Part shown: one piece after another, positions 19,197 through 27,337 of the stretch
Numbering within the stretch: position 1 is the stretch's first letter
Layout of the letters: every line of letters begins with the position of its first letter
DNA from: Fulvivirga sp. M361
GTDB lineage: Bacteria > Bacteroidota > Bacteroidia > Cytophagales > Cyclobacteriaceae
DNA: 64,000 nucleotides
Assembly (NCBI RefSeq): GCF_007097395.1
Contig: NZ_VKDC01000013.1
Coordinates: forward strand, 97,358-161,357
Direction of reading: 5' to 3'
The notes under the pieces: model-generated
Database searches by the model: none
Told to the model about the DNA's origin: nothing
Seen by the model: the letters and a program-made list of their open reading frames with translations, nothing else
Program-made: the position numbers and the translations under genes

Positions 19197-20339
19197 TTAT
19201 AAGCCAAATTCTCTCATTATATCTTCTGTGTGCTGACCGACTCTCGGAGCAGGTTTGGAGGCAAAGATCCGTTGGTCATTCAGGCGGATGGCACATCGGG
19301 TAGTGTGTACCTGTTCACCATTGATCAGGTTTAATTTCTGATCCATTTTCAGTACTTTGTAAGCTTCATGTCGAAGTAAATCGTCATAATTGAATACATC
19401 AGAAGCCCAGATCCCGGCAAAGTCCAGGACAGCCAGCCACTCGCTGGTTTTTTTCTCAGATAATACACCCTGAAGGATATCCATAATATCATCTCGTTGG
19501 GTGAACCAGGAGGACTTATCTGAAAATGCTGTTAACTCCTTGCAGTCAAGTAACTTTCCTAATTCTGTAAGTTCACCCATGGCCAATGCGATGTAACCGT
19601 CTTCCGTTTTATAGATGCCGTATGGAGCACTGAGGTAGGCATGGGCATTGCCTTTACTGGCACGCTGAGGTAGTTTTTTCCCATCGTTGAGATGGGTTGT
19701 GATCAATTCAAACTGAAAATCAAGCATGGATTCCAGCAGACTGACCTCTACCAGGGCGCCCTGGCCCGATTTGCCGCGACGTATGAGGGCGGCTAAGACT
19801 CCGTGAACAAGGTGTGTGCCTGTGATAATGTCAGCTACGGCCAGACCGAATGGTGTGGGATCATCTTTTGCATCTCCGGACAAATTGACCAGGCCTGATA
19901 AGCACTGGACAAGCAGGTCCTGTCCTGGCTTCTTTGCCCATGGCCCTTCTTTGCCATAACCCGTGACCTCACCGTAAATTATCCCGGGATGGATCTTTTT
20001 CACTGCGGGATAGTCCAGGCCTATTTTTTCCATGACACCCGGACGGAAGTTATGGGTCATAACATCGGCCTGGGTAATAAGTTTTTTCACTCTCTCCAGA
20101 TCGTCAGGGTCTTTCAGGTTGGCTGTATAGGATTCTTTATTTCTGTTTACTGTGTGAAACACAAGACTGCTACCATCTACAAACAGGTTTTTGATAGCGA
20201 TTTTTCGCCCTCCTTCGCCATGTGTTGGTCGCTCTATCTTAATGACCCTGGCGCCCAGGTCAGCGAGGCGCAGTCCGGCAGAGGGGCCAGCCATGAATTG
20301 GCAAAATTCCAGTACAGTTATTCCTTCCAGTGGCTTCAT
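19197..20339 (-). CDS. Class III (CaiB/BaiF) CoA-transferase 2
   Basis: A 380-residue paralogue of the downstream CoA-transferase: [20 protein letters not shown] at the start, [18 protein letters not shown], the catalytic aspartate in [14 protein letters not shown], and [22 protein letters not shown]. It starts 5 bp after the stop of the second binding-protein-fold gene and ends 13 bp before the other CoA-transferase. Both keep the catalytic aspartate, so neither is an obvious pseudo-enzyme. Confidence 0.88.
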   Translation of the reverse strand: MKPLEGITVLEFCQFMAGPSAGLRLADLGARVIKIERPTHGEGGRKIAIKNLFVDGSSLVFHTVNRNKESYTANLKDPDDLERVKKLITQADVMTHNFRPGVMEKIGLDYPAVKKIHPGIIYGEVTGYGKEGPWAKKPGQDLLVQCLSGLVNLSGDAKDDPTPFGLAVADIITGTHLVHGVLAALIRRGKSGQGALVEVSLLESMLDFQFELITTHLNDGKKLPQRASKGNAHAYLSAPYGIYKTEDGYIALAMGELTELGKLLDCKELTAFSDKSSWFTQRDDIMDILQGVLSEKKTSEWLAVLDFAGIWASDVFNYDDLLRHEAYKVLKMDQKLNLINGEQVHTTRCAIRLNDQRIFASKPAPRVGQHTEDIMREFGL

Positions 20340-20344
20340 CTTAA

Positions 20345-21505
20345 TTAATGTGGTTCATTCTTAGATTGACGATATAGTTTGTTCAAGTTTTCTAATAGCA
20401 TTTTTTCTTCTCCTCCATGCATTAAATAGTCGCGAATGGGTGCTCCTGCACGGTCCTGGAAGTACATATGACCGTTGTAGCGTGGACGTAAAAAAGACCG
20501 GTCGAGTGCAGGTAATGTATTTTTGAAGAAATCCGCGCTCAGTGCATTTGTATTTTCATCCGTCCATGCCTGCCGGTGCCCGGGTTGTCCCCCGCCGTCA
20601 AAAAATACGGATCGCTGACATTCCGGAGAAGCTACGTATTCCACATATTTCATCGCAGTGTCGATTTCCTTGCATTTGGCAGACACAGCCAGACCAGTGC
20701 CACCTAATGTGGAAATGGCTTTGCCTTTCCCTTTAATGTCTATCATATCATGAAAGTGCAATGTTCTGCGGGCATAACCCTGACGACTGTAGTTGCTGTA
20801 TCCGTAAGCCCATGGACAGTAGGCGAAACGATCTGTCAGGGTCATGGCTTCATAAATATTGATCGGATTCCAGCCAAAGATCCGGGGGTCCATTTCAAGG
20901 GCCAGGGCACGCAGCATTTTTAACGCTTCCACGCCAATGGCATTGCTTACCACCTGATCATCTTTTATACATACATCCTCCCCCAGGGTACAGCACATCA
21001 TATAAAAGTTCATCAATGTATCCTGGGGAATGCCAGGCATGATGACCAGGCCTTTTCTTGACAACCTCAATAAATCGTCATAATTCTCAGGGAGTGGTAA
21101 CTCATTTTTCTTAAGTATGTCTGGCCTGCTGGCCGCTACAGGCGTAGCAGCATCGATTGCCAGTGCCCATTGATGTTCATTGGATGAGTAACTTTCGTGC
21201 GACCTTCCCACTGAATTTTTATCTAAATCGGCCATAAAAGCTTCAGAGAGATATTTGTCCAGCGGCAAAATGATATTGTTTTTAGCGGCGAATCCGGCCC
21301 ATGGGTGGTCTATTACTAACAGGTCGTATCGCTCGGCCAACTGGTCAATGGGTTCGTCGGCAAATGCTTGTAGTGAACGTTTTTCCCAGTGAATCTCCAC
21401 TTGTGGATTAAGTTCTGAAAAACGTTGCCCTGTGGCTACCATTGAAGTAAACCCGCGGGAGTGATTCCAGGTAATTCCCTTCAGTTTGATCTGATGATTG
21501 TTCAT
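20345..21505 (-). CDS. Solute-binding-protein-fold protein without signal peptide (SBP-2)
   Basis: First gene of the operon. A 386-residue protein with family 1 solute-binding features: [58 protein letters not shown], and [19 protein letters not shown]. It begins with the mature domain ([18 protein letters not shown]) and has no hydrophobic leader. The in-frame sequence upstream of the ATG gives neither a start nor a leader. It is only distantly similar to the other binding-protein-fold gene, so the two are not a recent duplication. With its mirror partner it brackets the two CoA-transferase genes. Confidence 0.78.
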   Translation of the reverse strand: MNNHQIKLKGITWNHSRGFTSMVATGQRFSELNPQVEIHWEKRSLQAFADEPIDQLAERYDLLVIDHPWAGFAAKNNIILPLDKYLSEAFMADLDKNSVGRSHESYSSNEHQWALAIDAATPVAASRPDILKKNELPLPENYDDLLRLSRKGLVIMPGIPQDTLMNFYMMCCTLGEDVCIKDDQVVSNAIGVEALKMLRALALEMDPRIFGWNPINIYEAMTLTDRFAYCPWAYGYSNYSRQGYARRTLHFHDMIDIKGKGKAISTLGGTGLAVSAKCKEIDTAMKYVEYVASPECQRSVFFDGGGQPGHRQAWTDENTNALSADFFKNTLPALDRSFLRPRYNGHMYFQDRAGAPIRDYLMHGGEEKMLLENLNKLYRQSKNEPH

Positions 21506-21603
21506 GATCCCAGTAAATAGATGCAGGCGGAAAATCCGTCCACGGTTTGGCTTTGATTTTGTCTTTGACCAATACCATATTTTGGATGATATCAGCCAGT
21601 TAT

Positions 21604-21629
21604 AATTAAGTATTTTAAGACACTTAATT
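21604..21629. promoter_or_regulatory. Inverted repeat upstream of the CoA-transferase operon, candidate operator
   Basis: AATTAAGT at 21604-21611 and its exact reverse complement at 21622-21629, separated by 10 bp, about 100 bp upstream of the first operon gene. It lies between this operon and the AraC-family gene, so it could be that regulator's site. The position supports this; binding is inferred. Confidence 0.35.
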
Positions 21630-21763
21630 TATACTTACAAAGCTCGTTACTTCAAAAGGCTTAGGCTTGTTTTTAGCCGACACATTTTTATACTTTACCG
21701 ACAAATGTCCTGTGAAGAGCGGTTCGGAAGACTTTTTTTATACCTAAAATGAAAAGGGTGGTT

Positions 21764-22630
21764 TTAAACAAATCCGTGTACTTTACGGTACTGACCGGGA
21801 GCACAACCTACTTTTTTCTTAAATACACGACTGTAATATTGCTGACAACTGAAACCTGAGGCTTCGCTGATCTCTTTTTGTGTTTTAGTGGAAGTAAGTA
21901 GCAATAGCTGGGCCATTTCAATACGCTTATTGTTAATGTATTCAACAGGTAGCAGACCTGTAATGTGTTTGAACCGACGTGTAAAATGATCTGTTGAGTA
22001 ACATGCGATCTCAGCCAGGTGCTCCATCCTGATTTCTTGTTTGAGGTGGGTGTGAATATATTTAAACACCTCCCTCAGGTGTGAGATTTGAGTGAAGTTG
22101 ATATTAATTTCCTCTGTTTGTTTGATAAAACGTGAAAGGATCTGTCTGAGGATGCCGTTGGTTTCCAGCGCAGCAATACCATTTCCTTTGTAGAAAGATG
22201 AAGCTGCCCAGTTTCGTCTCTGATACACTTTTGGGTCGCTTTGGACTAATGCAGCGTCCTTATTTATTTTTACTAACCTATCGAAAAGTTGGTAATCAAG
22301 AGGGAGCGCTTTCACTTCATGGTAAAATGGTACGCTATCGAAAATCTTCAAACCATCAGTGAGCTGATTGGTGAAATGGATATAATATTGTGAAAGTTTA
22401 TCGTCAGGACAGCCATAGCTGCAATGGACATAGCTGGGAATAAGATATAGATGGCCGGGTTTGAGTTCATACCGTTGGTTATTTGGACAAATATAGCCGC
22501 CACCCTCAGTAATAAGGTATATTCTGGTAAATGGACTTACTACATTAGTGTAGTTCCAGCTTTTGTTCAACTCGCAATATGCAGTATTTAGCAGTTGTAC
22601 TCTAAGTTCTTCTATAAGGTAGGGCACCAT
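21764..22630 (-). CDS. AraC-family transcriptional regulator
   Basis: A 288-residue protein. The N-terminal half is an AraC-type cupin sensor (ITEGGGYICPNNQRYELKPGHLYLIPSY). The C-terminal 100 residues hold two helix-turn-helix units (MEHLAEIACYSTDHFTRRF and KEISEASGFSCQQYYSRVFK) ending in GCAPGQYRKVHG. It is upstream of the CoA-transferase operon on the same strand and divergent from the RhaT-like symporter (289-bp gap). It probably controls both, in the way rhamnose and fucose AraC regulators do. Confidence 0.88.
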   Translation of the reverse strand: MVPYLIEELRVQLLNTAYCELNKSWNYTNVVSPFTRIYLITEGGGYICPNNQRYELKPGHLYLIPSYVHCSYGCPDDKLSQYYIHFTNQLTDGLKIFDSVPFYHEVKALPLDYQLFDRLVKINKDAALVQSDPKVYQRRNWAASSFYKGNGIAALETNGILRQILSRFIKQTEEININFTQISHLREVFKYIHTHLKQEIRMEHLAEIACYSTDHFTRRFKHITGLLPVEYINNKRIEMAQLLLLTSTKTQKEISEASGFSCQQYYSRVFKKKVGCAPGQYRKVHGFV

Positions 22631-22919
22631 GGCTTACTTTGTTGTAATTCCACTTGATACAATCAAAAATATACGTTAAGATCGTATTTGTATAAAAATG
22701 TACCGTGTTTTTGCAACAATTCAAACGGCTTGTTTAATAGGTTTGTAGGAAGAATCCAACGTTTGTTTTAGAACTCGAGGTGCTTAATTCAGGGTTGTTA
22801 GTAGTTTATTTCAGGATTCAGTGGAGTGCTTTTTTATTGTGGCGTTCTACTGACTTGATGACGTTTAGTGTGAGGTCAAGCGAAAATCACCCTGGTAAGA
22901 GGCCTGAAAATTAATTACA

Positions 22920-23987
22920 ATGACACCAAATCCCATAGTAGGTACAGGTTTACATGCCATAGGCGGTATATCCGCAGCTAGTTGTTACATGCCTTTTGAA
23001 AAGGTCAAACAATGGTCGTGGGAAGTCTTTTGGATCGTTCAGGCGCTTTTTGCCTGGCTCATCATGCCACTGGTTATAGGTTACTTTACTGTTCCTGATC
23101 TGTTTCTTGTACTTCAGAAAGCGCCTTCCTCTATATTCTGGTCAGCTTTTTTATTAGGCGCTACCTATGGTTTTGGCGGACTCTCTTTTGGATATGCTAT
23201 ACGTAATATCGGATACTCTCTTACCTATACGATCTCCATAGGCATCTCTGCTGTTTTGGGTACGGTGATCCCTTTAATGCTCAATGGAAAATTAATTGAG
23301 CAGTTCACCCGACCTGGCGGTGGGATCGTTTTGGCAGGTATGCTTATATCCATAGTAGGTGTGGCCCTTTGTGGCAAGGCCGGATTTATGAAAGAGCGGT
23401 TTCTTGCTAAAAAATCCGGAGAAAAATCTTCTAATTTCAATATGTCAAAAGGACTGCTGCTGACATTGATAGGAGGGACATTATCTGCTATATGGGGTGT
23501 ATCACTTGAAGTAGGGCAGCCCATTTCAGATATCGCTGCGGAACATGGCGCCGGGCACTTTGAAGGCAATGCCAAACTTATTGTTTCTTCTCTCGGATGC
23601 CTGGCTACTAACCTGGTATGGTTTTCAATAAGCACTATACGTGACGGATCTATCAAACATCTTTTTACTACTAAATTGATAGGAGGGAAACAGTATGCAA
23701 GCAATTTTTCGTTATCGGCTCTGGCTGGTTCTCTCTGGTATATCCAGTTCTTCTTTTATGGTGTTGGTCATGTGAGAATGGGTAGCTTCCAATTCACCAG
23801 TTGGGCATTACATATGTCAATGCTTATTTTCTTTAGTTATATTATTGGTGTGATCATGAAGGAATGGAAAAGTGTAGATAAAAAGACGTATTCATCTCTT
23901 CTGGTGGCACTGGTTATATTGGTGATCTCTTTCGTGGTCATGACTTACGGTAGCTATGTAGGAGAATTATCCAGTACCGGGCATTAA
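22920..23987 (+). CDS. rhaT: RhaT-family L-rhamnose-type sugar:H+ symporter
   Basis: A 355-residue membrane protein with about ten hydrophobic segments. The first reads IVGTGLHAIGGISAASCYMP. Others include FWSAFLLGATYGFGGLSFG, YSLTYTISIGISAVLGTVIP and LLTLIGGTLSAIWGVSLEVG. The length and the Gly-rich helices match RhaT. No rhamnose isomerase, kinase or aldolase is present in the window, so the transported sugar may be something else, for example a deoxysugar or sugar acid consumed by the adjacent AraC/CoA-transferase operon. Confidence 0.78.
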   Translation: MTPNPIVGTGLHAIGGISAASCYMPFEKVKQWSWEVFWIVQALFAWLIMPLVIGYFTVPDLFLVLQKAPSSIFWSAFLLGATYGFGGLSFGYAIRNIGYSLTYTISIGISAVLGTVIPLMLNGKLIEQFTRPGGGIVLAGMLISIVGVALCGKAGFMKERFLAKKSGEKSSNFNMSKGLLLTLIGGTLSAIWGVSLEVGQPISDIAAEHGAGHFEGNAKLIVSSLGCLATNLVWFSISTIRDGSIKHLFTTKLIGGKQYASNFSLSALAGSLWYIQFFFYGVGHVRMGSFQFTSWALHMSMLIFFSYIIGVIMKEWKSVDKKTYSSLLVALVILVISFVVMTYGSYVGELSSTGH

Positions 23988-24115
23988 CGTGATTTTAGGG
24001 TAAAGTGATCCCGTTTATTTGGTCTTTTTCGGGAAGTTTTGATTTACATGCTTCCCTGAAATTTTCGCATAGCGATCAGGGATCATTCCTTGGTATGATG
24101 TAAAGCGATTTATTC

Positions 24116-24270
24116 TACGTCCGGCGATTATGAGATTGCTTCTTCCTATGTTGTCATCGCAAAGATGTTAGCATTCTTGTCACAGAAAGGAGGAGACTAC
24201 GATTGCACGCTGTCGCTAAAGCTTTAGCATAGAAGCCGGCAGTCTCCTTCTATCTTGTTAGTACAAATGG
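24116..24270. repeat. Solitary degenerate copy of the 152-bp repeat element
   Basis: This stretch occupies most of the 303-bp gap after the symporter gene. It contains CGTCCGGCGATTATGAGATT, then TTGCTTCTTCCT at one end, and CCGGCAGTCTCC and GTACAAATGG at the other. These are the same landmarks, about 155 bp apart, that occur in each unit of the tandem array at 60871-62255. It is strongly diverged in the middle. Confidence 0.6.
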
Positions 24271-24290
24271 GTTACACCGTTAGCGTTCTA

Positions 24291-25307
24291 TTAATTTAAT
24301 ACAGTAAGTACTTTGATCTCATTGGATTCAGGGCTTGCCCAACCATCGAAATCTGTCAGGATCTTTTCAAAGGCAACTTCGCTGGTGATATAAGCTGTCG
24401 TGTTGAACTTTCCTTCCCTTAATACTTTCATTACAAATTCAAAGTCCTCCAAAGTAGCATTACGGCTGCACATTAGCGTTGTTTCTTTGGCATGTATAGC
24501 AGGGTGAGTAAACGTAAGGTCACCTTTGAAAAGGCCTACAAGTACATAGCTGCCACCATGTTTCATATAGTCCGTTCCACCTTCGATAGCCTTTTTGCTT
24601 CCAGTGGCATCAAAAACAGTTTGGGCGAGGTGTCCTTCCGTAATGGATTCTATTTGCTCTTTTGGATTGTTTAGGGCGTTAACTATGTGATCTGCACCAA
24701 ATTGATCTTTTACCATAGCCAAACGATGTTCATTAATATCCACAGCAATTACTTTTGCGCCAAGGTATTTGCACAGCTGGATAATACCAATACCGATGGG
24801 GCCGCACCCCATTACCACTACCGTTTCGCCTGTTTTGACATCAGCGCGCCTGATCGCATGAGCTCCTATCGCTAAGGGTTCTACAATGGCTATTTCATTG
24901 AGGTCCAAATCATTGGCTTTTAGTAGTAATCGGGTGGGAAGGGAGATAACTTCCTGCATACCACCATCCGTGTGTACTCCGAAAACCTGTATATTTTGAC
25001 AGCAATTGGATTTACCTGATTGACAGGCGTCACAACTCCCACAGTTAATGTAGGGCATAATAACCGCCTTATCCCCTTTTTTTAAACCTTCCGGGTTATC
25101 GGATATTTCCAATATTTCTGTAGCCAGCTCATGCCCCAGTATCCTTGGGTAAGAGAAAAACGGCTGATTTCCTTTAAAAGCATGTAGATCTGTACCACAT
25201 ATACCTACTCTTTTTACGGCTAATAATGCCTCTCCCTCTGTATTCTCAGGTTGTTCCCGGTGCTTTAATTCAAATTTCAAGGTCTTTTCGCAAACTATAT
25301 ACTGCAT
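24291..25307 (-). CDS. Zinc-type sugar (acid) dehydrogenase, L-galactonate/threonine-dehydrogenase-like
   Basis: The chosen start is MQYIVCEK at 25307; earlier in-frame starts would run into the operator and the divergent LacI gene. About 338 residues. The catalytic zinc residues are in VGICGTDLHAFKG, ILGHELATE and VEPLAIGAHA. A full structural zinc lobe is present (CGSCDACQSGKSNCC), unlike the other zinc-type enzyme in the window. The Rossmann motif is VVVMGCGPIGIG. Given the divergent L-fucose-type operon and the shared operator, oxidation of an L-galactonate- or L-fuconate-derived intermediate is likely but unproven. Confidence 0.8.
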   Translation of the reverse strand: MQYIVCEKTLKFELKHREQPENTEGEALLAVKRVGICGTDLHAFKGNQPFFSYPRILGHELATEILEISDNPEGLKKGDKAVIMPYINCGSCDACQSGKSNCCQNIQVFGVHTDGGMQEVISLPTRLLLKANDLDLNEIAIVEPLAIGAHAIRRADVKTGETVVVMGCGPIGIGIIQLCKYLGAKVIAVDINEHRLAMVKDQFGADHIVNALNNPKEQIESITEGHLAQTVFDATGSKKAIEGGTDYMKHGGSYVLVGLFKGDLTFTHPAIHAKETTLMCSRNATLEDFEFVMKVLREGKFNTTAYITSEVAFEKILTDFDGWASPESNEIKVLTVLN

Positions 25308-25340
25308 TGTTTTATATTTAAAAGTGTGATTAAAGGAGTT

Positions 25341-25356
25341 GTTCAAACCTTTGAAC
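25341..25356. promoter_or_regulatory. LacI-type palindromic operator, site 1
   Basis: GTTCAAACCTTTGAAC: 7-bp arms GTTCAAA/TTTGAAC around CC. It lies between the divergent dehydrogenase and LacI genes, 8 bp before the LacI start codon. The core is the same as in site 2 at 26404-26429. Confidence 0.75.
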
Positions 25357-25364
25357 AAATATAA

Positions 25365-26390
25365 ATGAGCTTGAGAAAGAAAACAACTATTGTAGATATT
25401 GCAAATCATCTTGGTATAACCCCTTCGGCCGTATCCAAGGCTTTTAGCGGGCACCCAAGAATAAGCGATAAAACAAAAAAAGCTGTATTGGCTACTGCTG
25501 AGAAGCTGGGTTATCAGCCCAATTACCTGGCTACGGGGCTTAGAAAGGGTAGAAGTGGGCTGATAGGGGTGTTAGTGCCGGGAATACATTTGAGTTTTTT
25601 TGGTACGGTTATTAAAGCGATTGAAGAAACATTGGGTGAAGGCGGATATAATGTGATCATAGCCCAGTCACAAGACAGTCATGAAAAAGAGTCTGCACAC
25701 CTGGAAGGGTTTATAAAAGCGCAGGTAGAAGGCATCATAGCTTCCGTAGCGCTTGATACCAGGTCTGCAGATCACTATAAAAGAATAGGAGCGCAAGTAC
25801 CTGTGGTACTTTTTGACAGGACTTTGAGAGAGCTGGAAGTAAGCAAAGTGGTAGTAGATGATCATCTGGGAAGCGTCAAAGCGGTGGATCATCTTGTTTC
25901 CAAAGGATACCGTAAAGTGGCACATATAGGTGGTTATGAGCATATTGAGCCATTTAGATTACGTATACAGGGGTACAGGGAAGCATTGGATAAACATAAC
26001 CTTGACGTGCCGGAAGAATACCTAAGGCAGTGTAAATTAACCATTACAGATGGTAAGGAGATTATGTGTGATCTGCTGGATTTGCCCCAACCACCGGACG
26101 CTATTTACGCCGCCAGTGATCTGCCCGCTTATGGCGCTTTGACCGTGCTAAAAGAGCGGGGATACAAAATTCCGGAAGAATTTGGGATAGTTGGCTTTAG
26201 TAATGAAGCGTATACATCCATGGTAACTCCTACCATTACCACTATGGAGCAACATACCGAGAATATAGGTTTACTGGCTGCTAAATCAGTCATGGACCAG
26301 CTGGACCACCTCTATCATGGAAAAGAGTATATACCTCAACAGAATGTACTTACTCCGAAATTAATTGTCAGGGATTCCACCAATCGCTGA
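25365..26390 (+). CDS. LacI-family transcriptional repressor of the L-fucose-type cluster
   Basis: A 341-residue regulator. The N-terminal HTH is TIVDIANHLGITPSAVSKAF with the hinge-like LATGLRKGRSGLIGVLVP; the rest is a periplasmic-binding-like ligand domain (VEGIIASVALDT, VPVVLFDRTLRE, YRKVAHIGGYE, IYAASDLPAYGAL). Palindromic operators flank it on both sides: 8 bp before its start and again 14 bp after its stop. It is therefore likely autoregulated and also controls the divergent dehydrogenase and the downstream lactonase operon. The inducer is probably a sugar or sugar-acid intermediate. Confidence 0.88.
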   Translation: MSLRKKTTIVDIANHLGITPSAVSKAFSGHPRISDKTKKAVLATAEKLGYQPNYLATGLRKGRSGLIGVLVPGIHLSFFGTVIKAIEETLGEGGYNVIIAQSQDSHEKESAHLEGFIKAQVEGIIASVALDTRSADHYKRIGAQVPVVLFDRTLRELEVSKVVVDDHLGSVKAVDHLVSKGYRKVAHIGGYEHIEPFRLRIQGYREALDKHNLDVPEEYLRQCKLTITDGKEIMCDLLDLPQPPDAIYAASDLPAYGALTVLKERGYKIPEEFGIVGFSNEAYTSMVTPTITTMEQHTENIGLLAAKSVMDQLDHLYHGKEYIPQQNVLTPKLIVRDSTNR

Positions 26391-26403
26391 TAGTTTTTTT
26401 TGT

Positions 26404-26429
26404 ATTTAGTTCAAACGTTTGAACTAAAT
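26404..26429. promoter_or_regulatory. LacI-type palindromic operator, site 2
   Basis: A perfect 26-bp palindrome with half-site ATTTAGTTCAAAC at 26404-26416 followed by its exact mirror to 26429. It lies between the LacI stop and the lactonase start. Its central GTTCAAAC/GTTTGAAC matches site 1 at 25341-25356. Confidence 0.8.
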
Positions 26430-26464
26430 TCCATACCTTAGTTCTGAATACCTAAAGTAACCGA

Positions 26465-27295
26465 ATGAAGGTAATAGATGCACATCAGCATTTCTGGAAT
26501 TATGACCCTGCGGTACACACCTGGATGAGCGAACAGATGGACGTGATCAAAAAAGATTTCACCCCTGATCTGTTAAAGAAAGAACTGGAAGCTCATGATG
26601 TTAACGGATGTGTTGCGGTTCAGGCAGACCAGTCGGAAGATGAGACTATGTTTCTGATCGAACTGGCACGATCCAATGAATTTATCAAAGGTGTGGTAGG
26701 TTGGGTGGACTTGCAAAACAATAAAATAGAAGAGTATTTGTCTCGGTATGTTGATGAGCCTGTTGTTAAGGGTTTTAGACATGTGGTGCAGGACGAGGCC
26801 GACCCTGAGTTTATGCTGCGCAAGTCATTCCAACATGGTATATCCGTATTAGGAGACCATGATTTTACGTATGACATTTTGATCTTTCCAAAACAACTTA
26901 CTGCTGCTCTTCAGCTTGTACTCAATTTTCCTAACCAACCCTTTGTCATAGACCATCTGGCGAAACCTGATATCCGTGATCATGAGATGGGTCAATGGCA
27001 AAAATACATGTATGAGTTAGGCAAACACGACCATGTTTATTGTAAAATAAGTGGTATGGTCACCGAAGCAGATTGGCATGGCTGGAGCTATGAGGATTTC
27101 CTGCCCTACCTGGATAGTGTGCTGGAGGCGTTTGGACCACAACGGCTTATGTATGGTTCAGATTGGCCTGTTTGCCTGTTGTCAGCTACTTATGGAAAGG
27201 TAAAGCATATCGTAGATCAGTACATTTCAACGTTATCATCATCGGAGCAATCTTTGATCATGGGAGAAAATGCCATCAAATTTTATCAATTATAA
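26465..27295 (+). CDS. Amidohydrolase-2 family sugar lactonase, L-fuconolactonase-like
   Basis: A 276-residue TIM-barrel metal hydrolase of COG3618. Motifs: the N-terminal DAHQHFWNYDPAVHTWM, VKGFRHVVQDE, FVIDHLAKPDI, and YCKISGMVTEADW followed by LMYGSDWPVC, which carries the catalytic aspartate. This is the pattern of L-fuconolactone and related lactone hydrolases that open the lactone made by sugar dehydrogenases. It is the first gene of the operon lactonase-FucP-AKR-mutarotase, behind the strong LacI operator. Confidence 0.88.
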   Translation: MKVIDAHQHFWNYDPAVHTWMSEQMDVIKKDFTPDLLKKELEAHDVNGCVAVQADQSEDETMFLIELARSNEFIKGVVGWVDLQNNKIEEYLSRYVDEPVVKGFRHVVQDEADPEFMLRKSFQHGISVLGDHDFTYDILIFPKQLTAALQLVLNFPNQPFVIDHLAKPDIRDHEMGQWQKYMYELGKHDHVYCKISGMVTEADWHGWSYEDFLPYLDSVLEAFGPQRLMYGSDWPVCLLSATYGKVKHIVDQYISTLSSSEQSLIMGENAIKFYQL

Positions 27296-27337
27296 GGTAT
27301 ACGGTCCTATTACATATTCAACACATATCATACACCT

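Noticed and set aside
16786..21505. A normal ABC sugar transporter operon
   Set aside because: No permease or ATPase gene is present, and both binding-protein-fold proteins lack a signal peptide.
24291..25454. Longer N-terminus for the zinc-type dehydrogenase, starting at 25454
   Set aside because: The extra 49 residues overlap the divergent LacI gene and the operator, and are not part of the family fold. The start at 25307 fits.
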